Below are positions 7,134-14,566 of a stretch of 18,156 nt of DNA, piece after piece. The translations under genes were made by a program, and so were the position numbers. The notes below the pieces were generated by a model. It worked only from the letters and a program-made list of their open reading frames with translations. It ran no database searches and had not been told where the DNA came from. Position 1 is the first letter of the stretch. Every line of letters starts with the position of its first letter. Origin of the DNA: Candidatus Acidiferrum typicum (lineage in GTDB: Bacteria > Acidobacteriota > Terriglobia > Acidiferrales > UBA7541); NCBI GenBank assembly GCA_002478115.1, contig DLMH01000131.1:1-18156 (forward strand), written 5' to 3'.

Positions 7134-8480
7134 TTATTTCTTCTTCAGCTCTGCGGTCCAGTTCAGAACTACTGTAAGAGGCTCAGATGATGTCTTGGCC
7201 GTGTCGATCAAGAACCGTTTGCCGTCCGGGGTGGTATCCCCGCGGAAAACATTCAATGCCGCGTTATCGTACATGCTGGTTACAGGAAGCTGGAACAGGG
7301 GTTTAGGGGAGCCCGCCTTGAATATCGGTCCTTCCGTGACGTCCACAGCCATCAGTTTTCCGCCGAGAGATAGATAGAACAATTCCTTGCCGTCCCGTCG
7401 CCAGCGTGGCTGGTTACCACCGTCGCGGGAGACCGGCGTCTTGCTTCCTCCGCTCGGAGGCGCCGGGAACGGCTGAACATAGACTTCGACTCTGCCGGAC
7501 TCGTCCGAAGCATAGGCGATCCAGTGGGTGTCGGGAGAAAACTGGCCTTGGCCCTCGCTGAACTCAGTATTCGCGAACGGCATAGGCTCCCCAGAAGGCA
7601 CTCCATCGCCCGTCAGCGGCAGGACCCATAAATCGGCACTCGTCTTTGCATCCTGCTGGGTATACAGCAGGAAACGCCCGTCGCGCGACCAATGGTTCGG
7701 GAATTTTGCATCTTCTGTTGGACCGACCAACACCTGTTCTTTCCCAGCACCGTTCGCGGCTTTCTGATAAATCCCCGTCCCCCCCGCCCGCCCAGCAGCA
7801 AAGGCCACTCGGCTGCCATCCGGAGACCATACCGGCGCGAGATCCGGAGCGAGATCAAAGGTGAAGCGGGCACTCACGAGGCGAGTCAAGTCAAGCAGCC
7901 AGATGACTTGGCCGGCACCCGACGACTTCGGGTCGATTCGCGTGGCGGCCACTCGCGTTCCATCTGGCGACAGCGCAAGATCGCTGTAAGAATATGTTCC
8001 GGGTTCCCCGGCGTCGCCCAGTTCTTTGCCCTGCCGGTCATACCAGCCGAGCGCCGAAAGCGCAGTCGCACTCTTCCCGGCGCGGTATGTTAAGACACCG
8101 TTTGCCAATGCGGAAAAACTTGCGGAGAGGAGAAAGGTCCCAACCTGCTCGACAACTGGAACTGGCTCGCCCAGCGGCTCCAGTCGCCGCTCATCGAACA
8201 GCTGAGCCAGCCGCGTGCCATCGCGCATAAAAAGTAGTCGTCCCGAACCACCGTCAGAGGGAGGCGCATAAACCGCCATGAGGGGGGTGGCGAGAACTCG
8301 TTTGGAACTTTGTTGTTCGGGTTTAGCATCGAGTGACCCCATGTAGATACCAGGATTTTCGGGTGCTTTCAAATAAGTGAAATGTCGCCCATCTGACAGG
8401 AAAGACGGAAAAGCGTGAATCTCGTTGCGCCCACCCGTAGTCGTAAGAAAGGTGGGAACACCGCCCCCCGGAGACCCGGA
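7134..8480 (-). pseudogene. C-terminal WD40/TolB-like propeller fragment of a Ser/Thr protein kinase
   Basis: The minus-strand frame encodes a beta-propeller with repeated SPDG-type blades: LALSPDGTRVAATRID, PVWSPDGSRVAFAAGR, HWSRDGRFLLYTQ, QFSPDTHWIAYASDESGRVE, PRWRRDGKELFYLS and TTPDGKRFLI. This matches the extracellular half of the acidobacterial PknB-type kinase fused to a propeller, normally about 850-900 aa. The nearest start codon is a TTG at 8372 without a Shine-Dalgarno sequence. The homology continues upstream without a start (AFPSFLSDGRHFTYL, then GGGVPTFLTTTGG) to about 8470, where it stops at the RNB fragment. The kinase domain, transmembrane segment and first blades are missing. 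I read it as a 5'-truncated pseudogene; an N-terminally shortened but translated protein is less likely. Confidence 0.82.
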
Positions 8481-8907
8481 ACAAGGACACTTCGGCCTCG
8501 CGGTGCAGGATTACACCCACTCCACAGCCCCAAATCGGCGCTTCGCGGATATTGTCACGCAAAGACTGGTTAAAGCAGTGCTCGCGGGTCAACTCGCTCC
8601 CTATTCAGACGACGAACTCGCCGCAATCGCGCTCAACTGTACATTGAAAGAAGATGCAGCCCGAAAGGTTGAGCGCGAGATGTCGAAGCGGATCGCTGCC
8701 GTCGCGATGAGCAGTCGCATCGGTGAGACATTCGATGCCATCGTTACGGGAGTGACTTCACGCGGAACGTTTATTCGTGTATTGAGGCCCGCCGTAGAAG
8801 GATTATTGTCACAAGGACAGCAGGGAGCAGACGTTGGAGACAAGCTGCGCGTAAAGCTGATCAGGACTGATATCCAGCGCGGATATATTGATTTTGCGCG
8901 CGACTGA
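8473..8907 (+). pseudogene. C-terminal fragment of an RNB-domain exoribonuclease (RNase R/II family)
   Basis: From about 8473 the plus strand reads the end of an RNB catalytic domain (GHFGLAVQDYTHSTAPNRRF, then ADIVTQRLVKAVL). An Arg/Glu-rich linker follows (EDAARKVEREMSKRIAAVAM), then an S1 RNA-binding domain (GETFDAIVTGVTSRGTFIRV ... DKLRVKLIRTDIQRGYIDF). About 145 residues remain of a protein normally over 450 aa. The catalytic Asp cluster, which lies earlier in the RNB domain, is absent. The only in-frame start codons upstream (TTG 8425) lie in DNA that encodes the propeller on the other strand. The first bases meet the broken 5' end of the propeller gene. Confidence 0.85.
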
Positions 8908-9073
8908 GCGCGAGTTGATCTTAGGGCCGCAGCGCCGCGGGTAGTGAAAGAGACTGTCAGATCAATGAATGATGAACCTGGCCACTCACGGACGCGACGA
9001 TAAGGACCCAAGGAATTGTGGCAGCAAAAAGCCCAGACCGACTGTATCGCGCCCAGTCGGTTGGCCGTCTTCG

Positions 9074-9433
9074 TTACCTCTGGCTGTTGACTTCTTTGGC
9101 TGTGACTGTAACCTCAACGTGAGCACCCTTTTTGAGCCTCACCTCATCGCCACGTTCGTCAGTTAACGTATTTTCAATTCGTAGACCTCGATACTGCTGG
9201 TCGGGCCCGTCAACAGCAATCTGTGCCTTTTCCGATTGGCTCGGACGCGTAGAGGGGATGATTTTGTCGACGATTCCGTGCATGGTGGTACTCGGCTGTT
9301 CTGGAATTCGCGCGGTATCCTGATTCAGTTCCGCTATTCTTGCGGACTTGGCCATACGCGGCTTCGCCATTTCCTTCTTGATGCTGGCATATGTCGCGTT
9401 GCCGCGTTCTTTCCTGACTTTCTTGTACAGCAT
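9074..9433 (-). CDS. small conserved hypothetical protein (acidobacterial type)
   Basis: A minus-strand gene of about 119 aa. The C-terminal half (MHGIVDKIIPS, SEKAQIAVDGPDQQYRGLRI, ENTLTDERGDEVRLKKGAHV, EVTVTA) resembles a small conserved protein I associate with Acidobacteria, where such proteins end in a similar beta-rich ENTLTDxxG...LKxGAxVxVT phrase. The N-terminal half is basic and helical (MLYKKVRKERGN, AKPRMAKSARIAELNQ). Start choice is uncertain: ATG 9433, 9370, 9355 and 9283 are all in frame and none has a strong Shine-Dalgarno sequence. The frame opens further to 9502, but that part reads through a perfect hairpin and is unlikely to be coding. There is no signal peptide. Function unknown; the composition suggests a soluble stress-type protein. 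Confidence 0.66.
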   Translation of the reverse strand: MLYKKVRKERGNATYASIKKEMAKPRMAKSARIAELNQDTARIPEQPSTTMHGIVDKIIPSTRPSQSEKAQIAVDGPDQQYRGLRIENTLTDERGDEVRLKKGAHVEVTVTAKEVNSQR

Positions 9434-9468
9434 GCGTCCATCATGACCCCGAGATGAAAGCCATGCAG

Positions 9469-9496
9469 TCCCATTTCGCACAGTTGCGAAATGGGA
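9469..9496. repeat. perfect 12-bp inverted repeat with 4-nt loop
   Basis: TCCCATTTCGCA (9469-9480), loop CAGT, TGCGAAATGGGA (9485-9496); all twelve pairs match. It lies between the divergent genes at 9433 (minus) and 9650 (plus). No T-run follows on either side. It could be a cruciform operator, a transcript hairpin in a 5' leader, or a REP-like relic. Confidence 0.65.
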
Positions 9497-9649
9497 GGCC
9501 ACTGCCTGTCGGTAGCCGACAACGCGGGTGGATTGTGCTCGGACACTGTGCAGTAGGGAACAGTTTTCGTCTCAGTGCGCTGTCATAGTTCAGGTTGGAA
9601 CTTGCTTGACGGCCCGAGAATGACGGCGAGTCGCCGAGGAGACTTACGA

Positions 9650-9841
9650 ATGGCCACAGGACAGCGTAACTCGACATACCGCGCGGCGTTCCACATCCGC
9701 AAGGGCACATTCCACAAGTGGCTGGGCAAGAAGCCGGACTCGCCGATCACGGCAGCCGACATTGCAAAGGGGAAAGCATCCGGCGATCCCCATGTCGTCA
9801 AGATGGCGACCTTCGCAGCCAACGCTAAGAAGTGGCACTAA
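9650..9841 (+). CDS. small basic conserved hypothetical protein (63 aa)
   Basis: GAGGAGA at 9636-9642 stands 7 nt before ATG 9650, one of the best ribosome binding sites in the window, and fixes the start inside a longer open frame. The core pattern is RKGTFHKWLGKKPDSPITAA, DIAKGKASGDP and a terminus ATFAANAKKWH. It resembles a group of small proteins with KGALHxxLG at the front, a short Lys/Ala-rich middle and an A(E/A)NAKKW ending. They are found in bacteria and some phages and have no known role. There is no signal peptide or membrane segment. High Lys/Arg/His content would allow nucleic-acid binding (inference). Confidence 0.72.
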   Translation: MATGQRNSTYRAAFHIRKGTFHKWLGKKPDSPITAADIAKGKASGDPHVVKMATFAANAKKWH

Positions 9842-9943
9842 CGACAAACGAACATGCCATTCTTAGATGATTTTGCTGCCAGGGCCACCGGGATGGATTC
9901 AAGATTGCCCCGGCAAAGTTGAAATCCTGAAAGGGGAATTGCG

Positions 9944-10096
9944 ATGTTACTACTAATTATTATTCTGTTGCTACTGTTCGGCGGAGGCGGCGGATATTAC
10001 GGGTATTCCAGATGGGGAGGACGCGGGGGCCTGGGGATAGTCGGGACAGTCGTGCTCATCGCGTTGGTATTGTATTTGCTCGGCGTGTTGCGCTGA
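9944..10096 (+). CDS. DUF3309-like small membrane protein (50 aa)
   Basis: A short gene at ATG 9944 with AGGGGA at 9932-9937, 6 nt upstream. The protein opens MLLLIIILLLLFGGGGG, has a Gly/Tyr/aromatic loop (YYGYSRWGGRGGLG) and a second hydrophobic helix IVGTVVLIALVLYLLGVLR. The layout of a Leu/Ile-rich helix, a loop with Trp and GGLG, then a hydrophobic tail is that of DUF3309-type small inner-membrane proteins of unknown role, often near stress genes. It follows the 63-aa gene by 102 bp on the same strand and may share its transcript. Confidence 0.72.
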   Translation: MLLLIIILLLLFGGGGGYYGYSRWGGRGGLGIVGTVVLIALVLYLLGVLR

Positions 10097-10202
10097 CCTT
10101 GTCAGGATCGATCTGAGGTCGAGGGAAAGTTTTAACCCCTCCATAGCCGCGCGCCTCGGTGAGCGCCCCCAAATGCGAACGATCTGGCTACACGGCCAAC
10201 TC

Positions 10203-10616
10203 CTAGCTACTCGCCTTACCGGACATCTGTGTCGCAGGAAGCGGTCCAAACGCCGCTTGCACAGCTCGACGGATGGGCTTCGTTCCACCCGTCGGGAAGC
10301 ACATCCTCCAGAAATTGATCTCGGCCGACATAAACTCAAACGCCACATTTCTCTTGCCATCACCGCCGGGCTTCGCCGCCACTACCTTGCACTCCGCCTT
10401 CTGTCCGGCGTTCATGTTCATCAACATCAGCTTTTGCCCAATCGTCACCTCTGGCTCCAGCGCCATCATGCCCCCGTGCCGGCTCACGGAGACTGTCTTT
10501 GCCTCGACTCTGAATTTCCCGTTGCTCTCCGTCTCCCCATGGACAATGAGGTCCACACACAGCACTACTCGTGAGGTGCGACGGCGTTCGATCCTGCGGA
10601 AATGCAGTGTTCCCAT
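10203..10616 (-). CDS. PilZ-domain protein (putative c-di-GMP receptor)
   Basis: 137 aa from ATG 10616, with AAGAGGT about 10 nt upstream. A single PilZ-like domain fills residues 8-110. An Arg-rich N-terminal switch (RRIERRRTSRVV) satisfies RxxxR, and the second motif reads TVSVSRHGGMM. This gives SxSxxG where the consensus has (D/N)xSxxG, so binding may be altered, although many acidobacterial members vary here. The strands continue with VTIGQKLMLMN, AECKVV and RNVAFEFM. The C-terminal tail (FWRMCFPTGGTKP ...) is variable. No partner domain is present, so it would act as a soluble adaptor. The upstream in-frame extension to 10697 has no ribosome binding site. A second PilZ gene lies 315 bp upstream on the same strand. 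Confidence 0.82.
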   Translation of the reverse strand: MGTLHFRRIERRRTSRVVLCVDLIVHGETESNGKFRVEAKTVSVSRHGGMMALEPEVTIGQKLMLMNMNAGQKAECKVVAAKPGGDGKRNVAFEFMSAEINFWRMCFPTGGTKPIRRAVQAAFGPLPATQMSGKASS

Positions 10617-10690
10617 AGTGGTTCGTACCTCTTGATTCGCATGATTTTGGCCCGGCCTCCTAAACCTCTGTGGTCTCAGTCGGATTCCAT

Positions 10691-10703
10691 TTCGCAATGC
10701 GAA
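10691..10703. promoter_or_regulatory. 13-bp perfect dyad upstream of the PilZ gene
   Basis: TTCGCA-A-TGCGAA, 75 bp upstream of ATG 10616 (minus-strand gene). The same 6-mer arms occur in the hairpin at 9469-9496, there with a 4-nt spacer. It could be an operator; the different spacing argues against one common dimeric factor. Confidence 0.35.
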
Positions 10704-10931
10704 GGTATGCCGTTACCAGGTAGGTCAACGAAAGAATCGACGTGATCAATAACCAAGCAATCCCACATTGGGTTGATCATAGATTTTGCACGCCGCCCTA
10801 GGAATAGAGGGCCAGTACCGAAACAGCTGCGTACCCGCTGGTACCTTTGTTCCAGCACCCCTCACGCCCTCTGGGACACCAGCGAAGGTCCTCCCACCAG
10901 CAATCCGGTATGCAGTGGAGACGAGTGTCGA

Positions 10932-11258
10932 TCACTCGAGCAGACGGTTCATCAGCTTGAGGACTGAGTCAAATGCTCCGGATTCCATAGCGACGTACTC
11001 TACGCCGATGCCCCTGCCCTGCGTGAAGGAGCGGACGACGGCGAGTACTCGAATCTCACCTTCCGGCACCGAAAAGAGCAACTCGAGCCGAGTGCCCACC
11101 GGGATGGTTTCTTCGGTAACGATTAAAGCACCGGAAACACTGAAGTTCTGGACGCGTAGTGTAGTGCAACGATCACCGTATTTGCAGGATACCCAAAGTC
11201 CGCTGGATGTGGGAATGCGCCGGTTCATCCTTCTCTCGAAATAGGATCGAAGTCTCAT
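10932..11258 (-). CDS. PilZ-domain protein with canonical c-di-GMP motifs
   Basis: 108 aa from ATG 11258. Both PilZ binding motifs are intact: RxxxR in FERRMNRRIP and NxSxxG in VQNFSVSGALIV. The beta-barrel strands follow: LWVSCKYG, TRLELLFSVP, EIRVLAVVRSFTQGRGIG and VEYVAM. It ends in a short helix FDSVLKLMNRLLE. It is a stand-alone PilZ protein, so it probably relays c-di-GMP level to an unknown partner. No strong Shine-Dalgarno sequence precedes ATG 11258; an in-frame TTG at 11279 adds seven residues and is no better. Same strand and same family as the gene at 10203-10616, but the two share little sequence beyond the fold, so recent tandem duplication is unlikely. Confidence 0.85.
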   Translation of the reverse strand: MRLRSYFERRMNRRIPTSSGLWVSCKYGDRCTTLRVQNFSVSGALIVTEETIPVGTRLELLFSVPEGEIRVLAVVRSFTQGRGIGVEYVAMESGAFDSVLKLMNRLLE

Positions 11259-11688
11259 GCTCTGGATCGGCAAGGACAAGGGAACCGTTGAGTGCGCCTA
11301 TCGATGAACTCCTAGCGCCCAGTGCAGGCTCCATTCTGGAGTTGGAGAAGGACTTCGAACAGATAGTTGTCGTTCAATCCACATGAGCATTTATCCGGCC
11401 TGGCAGCGCCAGGCTACAGGCTGCGAACTGTACAATCCAGTACAGACGAGTCGGTCCTCAGGCGGTATGCTGTAAAACAACAAAATACTCTTCAGCTAAA
11501 CATACCCAACCACCCCCACCCTGAGCCCCAAATGCCCAGGGTGTGCGAAATAGACCGGCTGCCAGCGCGCAGCGGATGGAGCATCGAGTCGCTAGGCCGT
11601 TGGCTTGTCCTTCGAAAGAAAAAGCTTTCGCGATAAACTGGGCATTCCTAAGCTGCACGGCAACATCACGCTTTTCGGGAGCTCCTCG
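11259..11688. other. intergenic region between divergent genes; hairpins but no gene seen
   Basis: About 430 bp. The open frame at 11367-11636 (plus) has no ribosome binding site and a low-quality composition, so I do not call it. Two small inverted repeats are visible: GCCTGGC/GCCAGGC at 11398-11414, and CGAAAG/CTTTCG around AAAAAG at 11613-11630. The right end holds GGGAG at 11677-11681, the ribosome binding site of the next gene. Divergent promoters for the PilZ gene and the 84-aa gene must lie here, but none was recognised. Confidence 0.4.
11398..11414. repeat. perfect 7-bp inverted repeat with 3-nt loop
   Basis: GCCTGGC (11398-11404), AGC, GCCAGGC (11408-11414). GC-rich and able to form a tight hairpin. 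It is followed by TACAGGC and not by a T-run, so it is not a typical terminator. Confidence 0.45.
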
Positions 11689-11943
11689 ATGTTGGATCAG
11701 GGTGTCTGGGCCGAAGTCAAAGTGGGTGGCGAACACCTGCGATTATTCTCGGAGCAGAGTGCGCTCGGAGTGCAGGCATCTGTGTACAACGTGAATGCAA
11801 AGAACTGGATTGCACCCTCCGAATCTGTGGATGATATCGAACAGGGAAAAGACAGAGCGGCAGAGCATGCACTGGCATATCTGCGCCGCGTCGCCAACTC
11901 AGAACTGCCTCCGTTGCAATGGAAGAAATCCCGCTCAGTGTAG
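11689..11943 (+). CDS. hypothetical protein (84 aa)
   Basis: GGGAG at 11677-11681 stands 7 nt before ATG 11689, which decides the start; the frame is open back to a TTG at 11605 without support. The protein begins with strands (GVWAEVKVGGEHLRLFSEQS, VQASVYNVNAKNWIAP) and continues with a charged helix (VDDIEQGKDRAAEHALAYLR). It ends basic (LQWKKSRSV). There is no signal peptide or membrane helix. I do not recognise a named family. The alternation of polar and hydrophobic residues and the good ribosome binding site make it a likely real gene. Confidence 0.6.
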   Translation: MLDQGVWAEVKVGGEHLRLFSEQSALGVQASVYNVNAKNWIAPSESVDDIEQGKDRAAEHALAYLRRVANSELPPLQWKKSRSV

Positions 11944-12142
11944 TTTACGCAACGTTGATCCTCGCCAACAGCAATCTGGCCAACTCAGCTCCCTTTAGAT
12001 CTATTTGGTCCTTCCTGGGGACCGTAACTGCGGCCAGAATTGACACCGGATTTTAGCGCCACCAGCCTCCCGGATTCTTAGCGGTAGTACCTAGGAGCTA
12101 GCCAAGAGTACGGGAGTTCCATTTACGCTTCCAGGGGGCAAT

Positions 12143-12160
12143 GGCAATCTTAAGGTTGCC
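12143..12160. promoter_or_regulatory. 18-bp dyad upstream of the histidine kinase gene
   Basis: GGCAATCTTAAGGTTGCC is palindromic except for one T/G pair, which would still pair as U-G in RNA. It ends 48 nt before ATG 12209 (18 nt before ATG 12179). It could be an operator or a leader hairpin controlling the kinase gene. Confidence 0.45.
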
Positions 12161-12208
12161 GAACCCAACCTCGGCAAGATGCAAATCTGTGGCAGTCTTC
12201 AGAAGAAT

Positions 12209-14425
12209 ATGGATAAAATCCTCGCCAACCTTCGGCTACGGACTAAGTTTCTGTTGTCTATGGTATTGGTGATTGCCGGCCTTACCTGGGTTGCACTGCT
12301 TGTTGTGCGCCAAACGGTTCAGGAACGCGCGCGGCAGGAATTGACGACCAGTGCTCACAACTCTCTGGTGATCTTCGAGATACTGCAACATCAGCGCCAG
12401 ATGGTAATGAGCCGCAAGGCGGATCTTCTCGCCACCTCCGCATTTCTGTCGAATAGCGACGCCAGTGAATTCACGGACTCCACCAATAATCCCTTGGACA
12501 CGTCGAGTAGCGACTTAATAGCGCTTGCCGACCCTAGCGGCAAGGTTGTTGCGCTGCACACGACGCATTCCGGCTTTTCGGCGCAAAGCGTGGAAGCACT
12601 CTTGCGTTCTTCTTTGGCCAGGAACCACAGTTCCGACTGGTGGTTCAGCGCTGGCCACCTGTATCAAGTGGAACTCCAACCGATTGGACCTGCCGCCACG
12701 GTAAAAGGTGCTCAATCAGCTACGGTTGTTGTGGGACAGGAACTCGATGAGCGTGGTGTGCGCGATTTGGGCCGCCTTCTGTCGAGCGAGGTAGCATTTC
12801 GGTACAAAGGACGCACCGTAGCGAGTACCCTCGATCCTTATCGGGAAGAGGAACTCTCGTCTCAATTGCAGGGCGGCATCACGCCCGATCAGATGTACCT
12901 CGGAAGCGAGCGATTTTTCGCCAGTTCGGTAGAATTAACACCCGATTTGCCTGGTGGGGCGAGCCTGATGGTTCTTAGATCGGACGCCGAGACGATGGCA
13001 TTTTTGCAACGCCTCAATCGCCTTCTGCTAAGAGTTGGCCTTTTTGCCGTGCTGGCCGGCGGTTTCCTGGCTTTCCTGATCTCCAACACGTTCACCAAGC
13101 CACTCGGCAGACTCGTGCAAGGTGTACACGCGCTGGAGCAAGGCGACTTCGACTATCAATTGGAAGTGCAAGGAGGGGGTGAAGTCGCCGACGTAACACT
13201 GGCTTTTGATCGGATGCGCCGGACGCTGCAAAGGAACGATTCCGAAAGACAACAACTTGAGGAACAGCTTCGTCAATCGCAAAAGATGGAGGCGCTGGGC
13301 CGACTGGCGGGTGGAGTCGCGCACGATTTCAACAACCTACTCACCATCATCAAAGGTCACAGCGACTTAATGCTGGACTGGTTGAAGGCCTCCGAAGCGT
13401 CCTACAAAAGCTGCGAACAGATCCACAAGGCCGCTGACCGGGCAGCGTCGCTGACGCGGCAGTTGCTAGCTTTCAGCAGGAGGCAAGTACTGCAGCCGAA
13501 AGTGCTGGACTTGAACGTTCTTGTCACGGAGATGGACAAACTGCTGGAACGCCTGATTCGCGAAGATGTTGAGTTCGTTTTTCTGCCGGGTGCAGCACTG
13601 GGAAGCGTGAAGGCCGACCCGGGACAGATCGAGCAGGTACTTTTGAATTTGACCGTCAACGCCTGCGACGCCATGCCGAAGGGTGGAAAACTGACGATCG
13701 AGACCAGCAATCTGACCGTGGATGGAGAGTACGCGCAAACGCGTCCCGGTCTGCAGCATGGTCCCTTTGTTTTGCTCTCCGCCACGGATACGGGACAGGG
13801 AATGGACGCAAAGACAAAAGCGCGGATCTTTGAACCTTTCTTCACAACGAAAGAGGTGGGCAAAGGCACGGGGTTGGGGCTTGCGACGGTGTACGGAATT
13901 GTTAAACAAAGTGGCGGTTTCATTTGGGTGGAATCCGCTCCGGGGAAAGGAAGCCGCTTTGAGGTGTATCTTCCCAAGGTTTCTGAAAAGGGTGTTCTGG
14001 TCGCGCCTGAAAGAGTCCCGATCTCCCCTGTGCCGGGGGCGCCCACAATCATGGTGGTGGAAGATGATGCCGCAGTCCGGGAACTTGCCAGTAACTTCCT
14101 GAAAACGGCTGGATACCATGTGTTCGCCGCGAAAGACGGAGTTGAAGCGCTACAGATCGCTAGAGGTTGCGGCCAATGCATCAGCGCATTGCTGACGGAT
14201 GTGGTGATGCCAAACATGCGCGGAACGGAACTAGCTACGCGACTTGGCAATCTTCTCCCTGAAATGAAGGTAATCTTTATGTCCGGCTACCTGGAACACA
14301 ACGAAGAGAGCCGCGAACTTGTTGAGGATGGCGTCTTTCTTGAAAAACCGTTCACGCGGGAGAGTCTTCTCGGCAAAGTAAATGAAGTGTTTCGATCCTC
14401 GAGCTTGGCGAATCTCAAAAGATAA
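12209..14425 (+). CDS. membrane-bound hybrid sensor histidine kinase with receiver domain
   Basis: 738 aa from ATG 12209; an in-frame ATG at 12179 adds ten residues, and neither has a strong ribosome binding site. Order of parts: TM1 (about 12-32, LLSMVLVIAGLTWVALLVV); a periplasmic sensor region of about 240 residues, possibly Cache-like; TM2 (about 271-297); HAMP (about 298-350); a short coiled coil (DSERQQLEEQLRQSQKMEAL); and HisKA with phospho-acceptor His372 (GGVAHDFNNLLTIIKGH). The ATPase domain shows the N box (NLTVNACDAM), G1 (DTGQGMD), F box (FEPFFTTKE) and G2 (GKGTGLGLATVYG). A C-terminal receiver covers about 615-735, with acidic pocket VVEDDAAV, phospho-acceptor Asp664 (LLTDVVMP) and the Lys of FLEKPF. 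All catalytic residues are intact. No response regulator with an output domain lies nearby, so it probably feeds a phosphorelay elsewhere. The ligand cannot be told. Confidence 0.93.
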   Translation: MDKILANLRLRTKFLLSMVLVIAGLTWVALLVVRQTVQERARQELTTSAHNSLVIFEILQHQRQMVMSRKADLLATSAFLSNSDASEFTDSTNNPLDTSSSDLIALADPSGKVVALHTTHSGFSAQSVEALLRSSLARNHSSDWWFSAGHLYQVELQPIGPAATVKGAQSATVVVGQELDERGVRDLGRLLSSEVAFRYKGRTVASTLDPYREEELSSQLQGGITPDQMYLGSERFFASSVELTPDLPGGASLMVLRSDAETMAFLQRLNRLLLRVGLFAVLAGGFLAFLISNTFTKPLGRLVQGVHALEQGDFDYQLEVQGGGEVADVTLAFDRMRRTLQRNDSERQQLEEQLRQSQKMEALGRLAGGVAHDFNNLLTIIKGHSDLMLDWLKASEASYKSCEQIHKAADRAASLTRQLLAFSRRQVLQPKVLDLNVLVTEMDKLLERLIREDVEFVFLPGAALGSVKADPGQIEQVLLNLTVNACDAMPKGGKLTIETSNLTVDGEYAQTRPGLQHGPFVLLSATDTGQGMDAKTKARIFEPFFTTKEVGKGTGLGLATVYGIVKQSGGFIWVESAPGKGSRFEVYLPKVSEKGVLVAPERVPISPVPGAPTIMVVEDDAAVRELASNFLKTAGYHVFAAKDGVEALQIARGCGQCISALLTDVVMPNMRGTELATRLGNLLPEMKVIFMSGYLEHNEESRELVEDGVFLEKPFTRESLLGKVNEVFRSSSLANLKR

Positions 14426-14566
14426 GATCGTCTGAGCGTATCTCTAAAGCCCGCTTGGTTCCTATATCTGGAATCGTCGTGCGCATCATTAATGTAGATC
14501 CGAAACGAGGCAACTCGGGATCGTGGCACAGCTTTGGTACCACGAGGAACTAGCCGGTCCAGCCGG

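Noticed and set aside
6748..7377. 209-aa plus-strand open frame
   Set aside because: Its second half is exactly antisense to the propeller coding sequence, it has no ribosome binding site, and the protein has no recognisable pattern.
9434..9502. Extended N-terminus of the minus-strand gene at 9074-9433
   Set aside because: It would be translated from a perfect 12-bp inverted repeat; the downstream ATGs and the location of the conserved part make a later start more likely.
11367..11636. 89-aa plus-strand open frame
   Set aside because: No ribosome binding site, Pro/His-rich irregular composition, and it overlaps small inverted repeats in intergenic DNA.
13402..14250. 282-aa minus-strand open frame
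   Set aside because: Antisense to the kinase and receiver domains of the histidine kinase, whose motifs are intact in the other frame.
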